From Methanomicrobiales archaeon (GTDB taxonomy: Archaea > Halobacteriota > Syntropharchaeia > Alkanophagales > Methanospirareceae): DNA of 28,997 nucleotides. Shown here one piece after another: positions 20,466-27,834 of this stretch. Position 1 is the stretch's first letter. The number at the start of each line of letters is the position of its first letter. A program made the position numbers and the translations under genes. The stretch spans positions 1 through 28,997 of the forward strand of contig QEXZ01000006.1 of the NCBI GenBank assembly GCA_003160755.1. The letters are read 5' to 3'. Under the pieces are notes generated by a model, which was not told the origin of the DNA, ran no database searches, and saw only the letters and a list, made by a program, of their open reading frames with translations.

Positions 20466-21020
20466 CTATCTGCCGATAGAAACAAGTTTTATGTCAAAGA
20501 TCAACGTTTTCCCTGCGAGTTCGTGATTGAAATCAATTACAACGTCTGTATCTGTGACATTAGTTATTGTGGCTGTCTGCCCCTGAGAAGTGCTGACCTT
20601 TTCTCCCACCACGGGCGTAATACCTGCACGTGTCAATTCTGCAACAGGAATGGTTTTGACCATGTCCTCACGGTGTACGCCGTATGCTTCTTCGGGCGGG
20701 ATGATTAAGGTCTTATTTTCACCTACCGCCATACCCACAACACCGCTGTCAAATCCTTTGATCATCTGACCTGCAGCGACCGTAAATCCAAGCGGCTGGT
20801 AATCCCTTTCCTGGTTGTATATCCCGGCTTCAATTGCATCGTCTTTTATGGACGTGTCAAAAACAGTGCCGTCTTCCAGCTTTCCTGTGTAGTCTACCCG
20901 AACATAATCGCCTTCTTTAACTACTTTTACCTTTACCGGACTATCCGAACTTATGCATCCACTCAATAGAACTACAACGACACCAACAAGCAACAAAAAC
21001 AATGGTTTCATTTTCATCAT
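20466..21020 (-). CDS. Lipoprotein FKBP-type peptidyl-prolyl isomerase (SlyD-like)
   Basis: The protein has 184 residues. It has a lipoprotein signal: MMKMK, a hydrophobic stretch 6-19 and the lipobox LLSGC with C22. A short linker leads to the FKBP fold: DYVRVDYTGKLEDGTVFDTS (38-57), GQMIKGFDSGVVGMAVGE and PPEEAYGV. An insert-in-flap domain follows, and the chain closes with VVIDFNHELAGKTLIFDIKLV, as in SlyD-type FKBPs. Exported and membrane-anchored, it probably assists folding of extracytoplasmic proteins. Most archaeal FKBPs are cytoplasmic, so the lipoprotein form is a variant. It is convergent with cfbE over the repeat-filled gap. Confidence 0.94.
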   Translation of the reverse strand: MMKMKPLFLLLVGVVVVLLSGCISSDSPVKVKVVKEGDYVRVDYTGKLEDGTVFDTSIKDDAIEAGIYNQERDYQPLGFTVAAGQMIKGFDSGVVGMAVGENKTLIIPPEEAYGVHREDMVKTIPVAELTRAGITPVVGEKVSTSQGQTATITNVTDTDVVIDFNHELAGKTLIFDIKLVSIGR

Positions 21021-21065
21021 ATGTGAAGCATAGCTTCCTTATATTTAAAACCCTGATTTATTTTC

Positions 21066-21141
21066 ATCTGTGTTAATTAAGCCCTTTCCGGGCTTGCGGG
21101 AATGTGGGCAGAGCTCACAAGCGTTAATCTGTGTCTATAAT
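21066..21141 (-). repeat. Hairpin module repeat, copy D
   Basis: Read on the minus strand it is GACACAGATTAACGC, then TTGTGAGCTCTGCCCACA, a short spacer and AAGCCCGGAAAGGGCTTAAT, then TAACACAGATG. Compared with copy B, the first stem has lost one pair (GTGAGC against GCCCAC) and the second loop is GGA. It abuts the stop codon of the DEAD-box helicase gene, so its hairpins will be part of that mRNA's 3' end. Confidence 0.7.
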
Positions 21142-22260
21142 TTATTTTTTTGCCATTTTCCATTCATGAATTTTTGTGTGTGCCTTAGATTCAATAAGCC
21201 AGAGGTCGCGGAGCTGGTCAGGCGTAATGAAACTGATAGCCGTGCCTTGTTTTCCCACGCGAGCCGTCCTACCGATGCGATGTACGTAACTTAGAGGTTC
21301 ATCTGGTATGTCATAGTTGAAGACGTGACTGATGTCAGGAATATCAATGCCACGAGCTACGACATCCGTACAGACGAGATACGTTACTTTACCTTGGCGA
21401 AGTTTTCCTATTGCTTTCTCGCGTGCTGCTTGGCTGAGGTCGCCGTGGATTCGTGCGACAGAAAACTTACGGCGCCTGAGAATATCGTAGAACATCTCAA
21501 CCCATCTCTTTGTTTTGCAGAATACGAGTGCTTTCGACGGTTGCTCCTGTTTGACAACCTTGAAGAAGGCATCCATCTTTTTCTTACGGTCTACTTTGAC
21601 AAAGTACTGCTGAACGTCTTCGACGGTTAATTCGTCTTCATCTCGGCTGGCAGAAATGAATTCCGGGTCAAGCATATACTTCCCAGCCAGCAAACGAACC
21701 TCTTTGGGCATGGTAGCCGAGAACAGCATTGTCTGCCGATTCTTCGGCGTGTTTTCTAATATCTGCCCCATATCCTTGATGAATCCCATGTCAAGCATGC
21801 GGTCGGCTTCATCGAGTACGACCGTTTCTGTTTTGTTGAGCCTTAGCGTTCCTCTATCCATGTGGTCAATTATACGGCCCGGCGTGCCCACAGCGACATG
21901 AACGCCTCTCCGAAGCCGGTCTATCTGTGCGTTGATGGATGCACCACCGTATATCAAAGCCACGCGGATGCGCCGACCACCTACTTTCTCAAACTCGGCG
22001 GCAACCTGGATAGCGAGTTCGCGAGTCGGCGTCAAGACGAGTGCCTGAACAAAAGAGGCGTCTGTCCGTATCTTTTCTGTTATTGGTATGACAAATGCGA
22101 GGGTCTTGCCCGTACCGGTTTTTGCCTGCCCGATTATGTCCCTCCCCTTGAGTGCTAAGGGTATAGCCATCTCCTGGATGGGCATCATCTCTTCGAAACC
22201 CAGCGAGCGTATGTTTTGCAGTATGTCCGTCCGAATGTTGAGTGCGTTAAATTTTGTCAT
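21142..22260 (-). CDS. DEAD-box RNA helicase
   Basis: The protein has 372 residues, the bare two-domain core with almost no tail. Motifs in order: the Q-motif region MMPIQEMAIP (25-34), Walker A AKTGTGKT (46-53), TPTRELA (77-83), TPGR (126-129), DEAD (150-153), SAT (181-183), ARIHGDLSQ, TDVVARGIDIP and YVHRIGRTARVGK. It is likely an RNA chaperone in ribosome assembly or mRNA turnover. The lack of a basic C-terminal extension means little built-in substrate targeting. The gene is monocistronic; a hairpin repeat follows the stop directly. Confidence 0.96.
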   Translation of the reverse strand: MTKFNALNIRTDILQNIRSLGFEEMMPIQEMAIPLALKGRDIIGQAKTGTGKTLAFVIPITEKIRTDASFVQALVLTPTRELAIQVAAEFEKVGGRRIRVALIYGGASINAQIDRLRRGVHVAVGTPGRIIDHMDRGTLRLNKTETVVLDEADRMLDMGFIKDMGQILENTPKNRQTMLFSATMPKEVRLLAGKYMLDPEFISASRDEDELTVEDVQQYFVKVDRKKKMDAFFKVVKQEQPSKALVFCKTKRWVEMFYDILRRRKFSVARIHGDLSQAAREKAIGKLRQGKVTYLVCTDVVARGIDIPDISHVFNYDIPDEPLSYVHRIGRTARVGKQGTAISFITPDQLRDLWLIESKAHTKIHEWKMAKK

Positions 22261-22351
22261 TGTACGTTATAGATACTACATGAGAATGGAAAGATATAAA
22301 AGGCAAATTCCGTTAATTAGTCATTCCAATTATTTGTGTCCTTGACTATAG

Positions 22352-22395
22352 CTAAACCTCTAAGCCGCTAAGCCGCTAAACCGCTAAGCCGCTAA
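22352..22395. repeat. Tandem octamer repeat, 5.5 copies
   Basis: The unit is CTAAGCCG with minor variants (CTAAACCT, CTAAACCG). It lies in the 152-bp gap between the DEAD-box gene and aIF2-beta. A 2.9-copy stretch of the same repeat in reverse is at 28853-28875. No function is visible. Confidence 0.75.
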
Positions 22396-22412
22396 TTGAC
22401 CTCACACCTATT

Positions 22413-22838
22413 CTACTTCCCTCTTTTTCTTTTCATAATAGGGCGAGTAGCACCGCACGCATCACATTTCAGCACCCACACGCGGTCCATTTTTATAATA
22501 TGCGTGTCCGGCTTTTTGCACTCTCCACATAGCACGTATTCATTCATGTATCGCATAAGTTGACGCTCTACGTCCCCTTTCGAAAATCGTCCCTGAAAAA
22601 TCACCCTGTTCCCTTCCACCTTGCCTGCTGTGCCCAATTCGTTCAGCAGGAATTTTATCACGTGTTCCGCCTCACGATTTATATAGCCACAAACCGCATC
22701 AAAATTATCGAATATCGTGGTCTTTCCCTCTATAAACACCCTTAGTTCGGGTATAACAAAACGCGATTCCGCAGTCGTTGTACTCGGTAGTTGTTCCAGA
22801 ACCCTGTCCAATAAATCCTCGTATTTGTATTCTTCCAT
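22413..22838 (-). CDS. Translation initiation factor 2 subunit beta (aIF2-beta)
   Basis: ATG 22838 gives 141 residues, the normal archaeal length. An in-frame extension to 22895 runs through a tRNA gene and was rejected. Conserved parts: YEDLLDRVLEQLP (7-18), ESRFVIPEL (24-32), a central alpha-beta domain with HVIKFLLNELGTAG, and the zinc ribbon C104-x2-C107 ... C125-x2-C128 (LCGECKKPDT, KCDACGA). The subunit is part of the aIF2 complex that brings initiator tRNA to the ribosome. The leader is only 12 nt from the tRNA-Ser 3' end and has no ribosome-binding sequence, so the mRNA is probably released by tRNA processing. Confidence 0.95.
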   Translation of the reverse strand: MEEYKYEDLLDRVLEQLPSTTTAESRFVIPELRVFIEGKTTIFDNFDAVCGYINREAEHVIKFLLNELGTAGKVEGNRVIFQGRFSKGDVERQLMRYMNEYVLCGECKKPDTHIIKMDRVWVLKCDACGATRPIMKRKRGK

Positions 22839-22850
22839 TTTGTTGTTAAA

Positions 22851-22938
22851 CGCCGAGGAAGGGATTTGAACCCTTGTGTCCCGATAAAGGGACACCGGCT
22901 CTCAAGGCCGGCGCTTTTGTCCGCTAAGCTACCTCGGC
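22851..22938 (-). tRNA. tRNA-Ser (UGA anticodon)
   Basis: An 88-nt tRNA was read on the minus strand. The acceptor GCCGAGG pairs with CCTCGGC and the discriminator is G. The D arm is GCTTAGCGGACAAAAGC. The anticodon stem CCGGC/GCCGG holds loop CTTGAGA, giving TGA. A long variable arm (TGTCCC ... GGGACA) confirms class II. The T arm is AAGGG-TTCAAAT-CCCTT. CCA is not encoded. It lies between L37e (31 bp) and aIF2-beta (12 bp) on the same strand. Confidence 0.95.
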
Positions 22939-22969
22939 CGCCTTGAGTCTGTAGCTCTTCTTTTTCGAT

Positions 22970-23140
22970 TCATGGCTTCTTTTTCTTCCAGCCATATACC
23001 TTCCTCATTTTCTTTGATCTTCCAAAACCGCATGCCACGCAGTACTTCGCATGCAGACTAAAAGAGCGACTACCGCATCTGCGGCATATTACGTGTGACC
23101 TCTTCTGCCTTTTGCCAAAAGAAGCCGTGCCTTTTACCAT
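22970..23140 (-). CDS. rpl37e: Ribosomal protein L37e
   Basis: This small gene (56 residues) was found by direct reading from ATG 23140 to TGA 22970. The sequence starts MVKGTASFGKRQKRSH and carries the zinc ribbon C19-x2-C22 ... C34-x2-C37 (ICRRCGS, YCVACGFG), then a basic tail ending in WKKKKP. That is eL37, a large-subunit protein close to the nascent-chain tunnel. The ATG overlaps the LSm stop by 7 nt, the usual archaeal LSm-L37e pairing. It continues into tRNA-Ser and aIF2-beta. Confidence 0.95.
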   Translation of the reverse strand: MVKGTASFGKRQKRSHVICRRCGSRSFSLHAKYCVACGFGRSKKMRKVYGWKKKKP

Positions 23141-23451
23141 GTCCCTTTTTCTCCTGTTTCTTTAGCCTCGCTTCTGCCCTTACCTTTCCCCTTCCCCTTG
23201 TCTTTTTCCGTCCCCTTCTGTACGGTTGGCGAGACGTACACTACGTTATCGCCTCTCACCAGAATTTCGCCCATAATGCTCTTGACTGAGGTGTCACTAT
23301 CCAACTCTTCTGCATCCCTTAATACCAGGTTCATGTGCATATCGTATCCGTCTAATACACCTCGAAATTCCCTGCCTCCTCTTATTCTCACTATAACCGG
23401 GGACTTTAACGATTTGTTTAATATGTCCAACGGCTTAAGCCTATCCACCAT
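23134..23451 (-). CDS. LSm (Sm-like) RNA-binding protein
   Basis: ATG 23451 gives 105 residues, with a GGAGAG ribosome-binding sequence about 10 nt upstream; a GTG three codons earlier is possible. Sm1 is visible as VRIRGGREFRGVLDGYDMHMNLVL and Sm2 as GEILVRGDNVVYVSP. The ring-forming core ends near residue 77. The remaining 28 residues are a Lys/Gly-rich tail (GKGKGKGRSE). Archaeal LSm proteins form heptamers that bind U-rich RNA. The gene heads the L37e/tRNA-Ser/aIF2-beta run. Confidence 0.95.
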   Translation of the reverse strand: MVDRLKPLDILNKSLKSPVIVRIRGGREFRGVLDGYDMHMNLVLRDAEELDSDTSVKSIMGEILVRGDNVVYVSPTVQKGTEKDKGKGKGKGRSEAKETGEKGTW

Positions 23452-23639
23452 GTCTATCACTCTCTCCTTTTCTTTTTACTGCGCTACTTGCATATCAAAC
23501 TTGTTATTCGTATTTTATAATGTAATGCTTTGGATAGAATAAAGAGATAACATATACTTTATTTATTTCTCTTACTATATTTATTTATTCTCATTCATTC
23601 ATTGTAACAGGTAATTAATTTTGTCAAGGAGAAACGAAA

Positions 23640-24167
23640 ATGGCTAAGTCCTTATATGGATTCATAAGCGATGCGTGGAAGAGACCAGGCGCTTCTTACG
23701 TGGGCGAACTCCGGCAAAGTAGATTGATGGGCTGGAGGCGAGAACCCGCGGTTGTACGGATAGAAAGGCCAACACGGTTGGACCGTGCACGCTCTTTAGG
23801 GTATAAAGCGAAACAGGGTATCATCGTGGTGAGGGCAAAGGTACGGCGGGGCGGAAGAAGGAAGACAAGACCAAAACACGGAAGAAGACCAAAACGAATG
23901 GGCGTGCACAAAATAACGCCAGGGAAGAGCTTACAACGAATTGCTGAGGAACGAGCGGCGAGAAAATATCCAAATATGGAGGTTCTTAATTCTTACTGGG
24001 TAGCCGAGGACGGGAAAAGGAAATGGTATGAAATAATCTTCGTTGAGCCGGCAAATCCCGTGATAGCGGCTGACGAGAATCTTAACTGGGTTTGCAGTCG
24101 AAAGCATAAGGGGCGAGTTTTTAGAGGGAAGACATCAGCAGGTAAAAAAGGAAGAGGGTTGGTTTGA
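23640..24167 (+). CDS. rpl15e: Ribosomal protein L15e
   Basis: The protein has 175 residues. It starts MAKSLYGFISDAWKRP and has the conserved RLDRARSLGYKAKQG, VRRGGRRKTRPKHGRRPKRMGV, VLNSYWVAEDGK and WYEIIFVEP segments of eL15. Typical archaeal proteins are about 190 residues; here the chain stops right after TSAGKKGRGLV, lacking the usual basic tail. The promoter is A/T-rich (ATACTTTATTTATT, about 23553-23566). The DUF763 gene follows 7 bp later and is probably co-transcribed. Confidence 0.96.
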   Translation: MAKSLYGFISDAWKRPGASYVGELRQSRLMGWRREPAVVRIERPTRLDRARSLGYKAKQGIIVVRAKVRRGGRRKTRPKHGRRPKRMGVHKITPGKSLQRIAEERAARKYPNMEVLNSYWVAEDGKRKWYEIIFVEPANPVIAADENLNWVCSRKHKGRVFRGKTSAGKKGRGLV

Positions 24168-24174
24168 ATCGAGC

Positions 24175-25302
24175 ATGAACAGGTCGGGCGTGGTGGATTT
24201 ACCGCTTCATGGTGGAGCAGCACCCTACTGGCTGGTAAAAAGGATGAAGAGCTTGGCTCATGCTATGTTCAAGACGATAATAGATGAATATGGGGTGGAT
24301 GGAGCGATAAAGAAATTAGCGGACCCGCTCTGGTTTCAATCACTATCCTGTGCGTTGGCTTATGACTGGCACAGCAGCGGGACCACAACCGTCGTGTGCG
24401 GCGTTTTGAAATCCGTTATAGACCCGGAAGAGTTTGGTATTGGTATCGCCGGGGGCAAGGGGAAAGCTTCAAGGAATACGTTGTCGGATATTGATTCGAT
24501 AGCCGAGAAGCTGAAACTGGGTGATGGAAAGATAGAAGAGTTAAAATACGCAAGCAGAATATCTGCAAAGGTGGATAACGCCTGTGTCCAGGATAACTAC
24601 CAGCTCTACCATCATTCGATGGTCATCTCAGAGAAGGGCGAATGGGCAGTGATTCAGCAGGGAATGAACCCCCGCAACAGGTATGCAAGAAGGTATCATT
24701 GGCTCTCTTCTTCGGTGGAAAGGTATGATGAAGAGCCACATCAGGGGATTGTCGGCGTGCTGCACGAGAACGTGCTGGACATGACGGCAAAGAAGAGCAG
24801 GGGTTGCCGGGGAATGTCTGTTGACCTTGCTAAGACAGCACCCGGTGAATTAGAGCGACTTTATAAATCGCTTGGCGGAGGCAGAAGAAGAATAATAGAG
24901 AAAGGACAAAGGACGCTTCTCAATTTCGATTTCGATAACGTTTTGAGTTCGGACGCTGCGGCAAAAGTTGAGGGCGAGAGGTCGCGGGAATTGGTGTACC
25001 GGTTGCCGAGGCGAGTGAACTGGGATGCGCTTCGTGCGGCATACGATACCCAGCCGGAGAATTACGAGCAGTTCTTGTATATACGCGGGGTTGGACCTGC
25101 GACCGTGCGCGCTTTAGCACTTGTCTCTGAGTTGATTTACGGCGAACCCGCGAGCTGGCGGGACCCGGTTAAGTTTTCGTTTGCCTTCGGCGGGAAGGAC
25201 GGCGTGCCCTACCCGGTGGATAGACGCACGATGGACGAAACGACAGAGATATTGAGCAATGCAGTGAAAGAAGCGAGAACAGGGATGAAGAATATTTATT
25301 AA
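24175..25302 (+). CDS. DUF763 family protein with helix-hairpin-helix
   Basis: The protein has 375 residues and belongs to COG1415. It opens with SGVVDLPLHGGAAPYWLVKRM, followed by DPLWFQSLSCALAYDWHSSG and GIAGGKGKASRN. A central part has SAKVDNACVQDNYQLYHHSM and WAVIQQGMN, and near the C-terminus there is a helix-hairpin-helix (FLYIRGVGPATVRALALVSE, about 301-320). This suggests DNA or RNA binding, and the conserved acidic and His residues leave room for nuclease activity, but the function is unknown. The gene is 7 bp downstream of L15e and upstream of tRNA-Trp. Confidence 0.9.
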   Translation: MNRSGVVDLPLHGGAAPYWLVKRMKSLAHAMFKTIIDEYGVDGAIKKLADPLWFQSLSCALAYDWHSSGTTTVVCGVLKSVIDPEEFGIGIAGGKGKASRNTLSDIDSIAEKLKLGDGKIEELKYASRISAKVDNACVQDNYQLYHHSMVISEKGEWAVIQQGMNPRNRYARRYHWLSSSVERYDEEPHQGIVGVLHENVLDMTAKKSRGCRGMSVDLAKTAPGELERLYKSLGGGRRRIIEKGQRTLLNFDFDNVLSSDAAAKVEGERSRELVYRLPRRVNWDALRAAYDTQPENYEQFLYIRGVGPATVRALALVSELIYGEPASWRDPVKFSFAFGGKDGVPYPVDRRTMDETTEILSNAVKEARTGMKNIY

Positions 25303-25349
25303 TATTTTATAACGAGATATCATTTTATAAATACAAGACATAGGACGTA

Positions 25350-25423
25350 GGGGTCGTGGCCTAGTCCGGAAGGGCAGCGGGCTCCAGACTCGCCGATCGT
25401 GCGTTCAAATCGCACCGACCCCA
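25350..25423 (+). tRNA. tRNA-Trp (CCA anticodon), without intron
   Basis: A 74-nt tRNA. Acceptor GGGGTCG pairs with CGACCCC and the discriminator is A. The anticodon stem GCGGG/CTCGC (one G-T pair) holds loop CTCCAGA, giving CCA. The T arm is GTGCG-TTCAAAT-CGCAC. There is no anticodon-loop intron, although many archaeal tRNA-Trp genes carry one. CCA at the 3' end is not encoded. A pseudogene begins about 100 bp downstream. Confidence 0.96.
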
Positions 25424-25526
25424 TTTGATTTTTTATGAACAAATGCGAGGAGTACCGCTTCGGGAATTAGAGAAGTAGAAAATAACAGGCATACGAATAC
25501 ATACATTAAAATGTATAAACGAGGAA

Positions 25527-26989
25527 ATGACAGGTATTGATAAAGACATTTTTATAAAATAGGTTTTTGCTAAGCTGGCTGAAGCCCCCACGTTAGCAAG
25601 AAGTTATACGGAAACCGAAGGCGAGAAGCTTAAGTACAGGACAGTGTACATCAAACTCAAAAAAAATACGTGAATGATTTTTTGGCGGGAAATACCGAGA
25701 ATAGGCTAATTGTCTTACCGGGCTTAATAGGTGTTGGAAAAACCACCGTCATTTTTCAAATCTATGAATATCTCCTTAGTCAGAAGAAGATAGAGCAGGA
25801 TAGAATTCTTTATTTCTCGACAGACGAGTTAAAGGCATATCTGGACGGAAGAATAGCGGATGTAATCAATATTTTCATCCAGGAAGTTCATCGTACATCA
25901 TTAGTGAATCTGGACAGAGAGGTTTTTATTCTCATTGATGAAGCTCATTTTGATAAGGAATGGGCTCAAGCGGCAAAAATTGCTTTTGACCAGAGCAAGA
26001 AGGTTTTCTTGATTGTTACGGGGTCTTCGGCATTAAATCTGGAGCTGAGCGTGGATGTAGCGCGAAGAGCGAAACGAGAAGTTATGTTTCCAATGAATTT
26101 TTCTGAATACCTGCTTTTAAAACATGATTTTTATCCCCCACGGGGAATGGCAGAGAGCATGCGGGGATTGATATTTAGCCCGACTAAAAATTTAAATTTA
26201 GCACATGGAACAAGCACCACAAACGAACTAATGAGGAAATTAATAACCGTAGACCGACCTGTAGAGAAGGAATGGGAGGATTGCTTATGTTTTGGTGGAT
26301 TTCCATTTACGTTACGCATGAACCAGATAGACACGCATGAACGGATATCCAGTGTAGTTGGAAGAGTTATAGAAAAAGACATCTTTGCTTTACAATCCTT
26401 TAGCACCGAAACGAGAAATACCATATCACGAATTATAACCCTCCTGGCACTCCAAAAACCCGGCGGGACATCGGACGCAAAACTTGCAGTAAGATTGAAT
26501 AGGTCGCCGACTATGATAAGGAACATTTTAGATGTTTTAGAAAAGACCCAGCTTGTTTTTAGTGTTAAGCCTTACGGTGGTGCAGGCAAAGTCGTAAAAA
26601 AACCGTGGAAATAATATTTTCTGTCGCCCTCAATTAATGCTGCGATACGATTCAAACTTGGAGTATATGACATAAGAGATAGGGAAATGTTAGGTATATT
26701 AGCAGAAAATCTCATTGCATCCTATCTTTTCAGAATGAAAGAAACCCTTAATATACCGACCAGATTTTTTTATGCTCCAGAAAAAGAAGGTGTGGATTTT
26801 CTTCTTCAAACAGGAGCAGGCGAAATAATACCGGTAGAGGTGGGTATTGGGAAAAAAGGCGAAGGTCAGATAAAAAAATCCATTGCTCGATACCATTCCG
26901 AACATGGTGTGTTAATATCGGACACAGAAGAAATAAGCATGAAGAAGGGAATAGTTTGTATACCCCTAACAAATTTTGCGTTTGTGTGA
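25527..26989 (+). pseudogene. AAA ATPase of the COG1373 type with C-terminal nuclease-like domain, disrupted at three places
   Basis: A continuous family-like protein can be read from ATG 25527 (after GAGG) to 26989, but with three lesions. They are an in-frame TAG at 25560-25562, a frame change in an A8 run (25659-25666), and an in-frame TAA at 26612-26614. Between them are FAKLAEAPTLARSYTE, KYRTVYIKLKK, then YVNDFLAGN, a P-loop LPGLIGVGKTT, VFILIDEAHF (Walker B) and IVTGSSALNLE. After the TAA the same frame continues with YFLSPSINAAIRF, then a nuclease-like VDFLL ... EIIPVEVG core. The middle fragment (GTG 25670-26614, 314 codons) and the last one (from ATG 26687, 100 codons) look like separate genes but are pieces of one. 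Such ATPases are common accessory genes of unclear role. Sequencing error in single-read assembly cannot be excluded. Confidence 0.8.
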
Positions 26990-27038
26990 TGCATGCACAC
27001 AAAGAAGGTGGGGCAAATTATAGCCACTCTGAAAATTA

Positions 27039-27206
27039 TTAACCACCCGATTACACATCGTGGGCTCTGCCCACGTCCCGCAAACCCTGAAAGGGTTTAT
27101 TTCACGAGAGAAGAATAATGTATTTTAGTTTTCAGTGTTCCATTGACGATTTTACCCCCACTTAACCCGTATTTCTTGTGTTAATCGTGTGGAATCTCGT
27201 GGTTCA
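27039..27206 (+). repeat. Short cassette-like repeat with hairpin module (copy E), no gene inside
   Basis: Left arm TTAACCACCCGATTACACAT (27039-27058) is followed by module GTGGGC-TCT-GCCCAC (27060-27074) and AAACCCT-GAA-AGGGTTT (about 27082-27098). After about 75 unremarkable bases comes the right arm, CTTGTGTTAATCGTGTGG and TCTCGTGGTTCA (27175-27206). The right arm is an imperfect reverse complement of the left. The ends match those of the GxxExxY cassette at 1381-1884, so this could be a deleted derivative. I see no gene in 26990-27234. Confidence 0.6.
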
Positions 27207-27234
27207 ATATTTGCAATTTATTACTGGAATGTCT

Positions 27235-27762
27235 TTACTCTCTTACGTGTTTCATTATATGCGCTATCTCCGGCATGATTATCTGCTCTAATGCCAATCC
27301 GACCGCATCTGGCGAGCCGGGGAGGCAAAAAATCACTTTTCCGTTTACCGCACCTGCAAAAGCACGGCTCAAAATCGCTGCGGTGCCTATTTCTTCGTAA
27401 CTTTTCAACCTGAACAGTTCGCCAAATCCCGGTATTCTCTTATCTGCGAACTCGGATACAACCTCTATCGTGATGTCGTTTTTTGTCAAGCCCGTGCCGC
27501 CAGAGGTGATGATGAAATCGGCACCGGTATCCAGAGCTTTTGTTATACCTTCGTATATTTTATCTTCTTTGTCGGGCAATACATCGTGATAGACCACCTC
27601 ATGCCCGTTCTTCGTCACGAACTCGTTCGCTATTTTGCCTGATAGGTCGCCGATGTCCGCTTCACCTTCTTCTTTGTTCCTGTATTTAGAGGTGCTTATC
27701 GTGAGTATCGCACACTTGTAATGCTTCTTTGCACCTTTTTTGTGTTTTGCGGGGGTTGACAT
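27235..27762 (-). CDS. moaB: Molybdopterin biosynthesis protein MoaB (MogA/MoaB family)
   Basis: The protein has 175 residues. After a basic N-terminus (KHKKGAKKHYKC) come AILTISTSKYRNKEEGEADIGD, TSGGTGLTKNDIT (about 86-98), the loop ADKRIPGFGELFR and LPGSPDAVGLALEQIIMPEI near the end. These match MoaB/MogA, which adenylylates molybdopterin before insertion of molybdenum or tungsten. Archaeal MoaB serves tungsten and molybdenum enzymes such as formylmethanofuran dehydrogenase. No other moa or moe genes are nearby. The gene is divergent from the OB-fold gene; a TTCTTTTTTTTTAAAAAAAAGAA inverted repeat (about 27769-27791) lies between them. Confidence 0.94.
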   Translation of the reverse strand: MSTPAKHKKGAKKHYKCAILTISTSKYRNKEEGEADIGDLSGKIANEFVTKNGHEVVYHDVLPDKEDKIYEGITKALDTGADFIITSGGTGLTKNDITIEVVSEFADKRIPGFGELFRLKSYEEIGTAAILSRAFAGAVNGKVIFCLPGSPDAVGLALEQIIMPEIAHIMKHVRE

Positions 27763-27834
27763 AAAAGTTTTCTTTTTTTTAAAAAAAAGAAACCCTTACT
27801 AAAGAAAAAAGGAACATTAACAGGTGCTTCGGCA

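Noticed and set aside
22352..22395. Tandem octamers as replication iterons
   Set aside because: There is no Orc1/Cdc6 gene, no origin recognition box and no long A/T-rich unwinding region beside them. The array is also short.
22839..22895. Longer aIF2-beta start
   Set aside because: The extension runs through the 3' half of tRNA-Ser and is absent from family members. ATG 22838 gives the normal length.
25560..25562. In-frame TAG read as pyrrolysine
   Set aside because: The same gene also has a frame change and an in-frame TAA, so decay explains all three. No pyl genes or methylamine methyltransferase are nearby.
25350..26989. Integrated element using tRNA-Trp as attachment site
   Set aside because: I found no second copy of the tRNA 3' end downstream and no integrase gene. 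The adjacency to a decaying gene is noted only as context.
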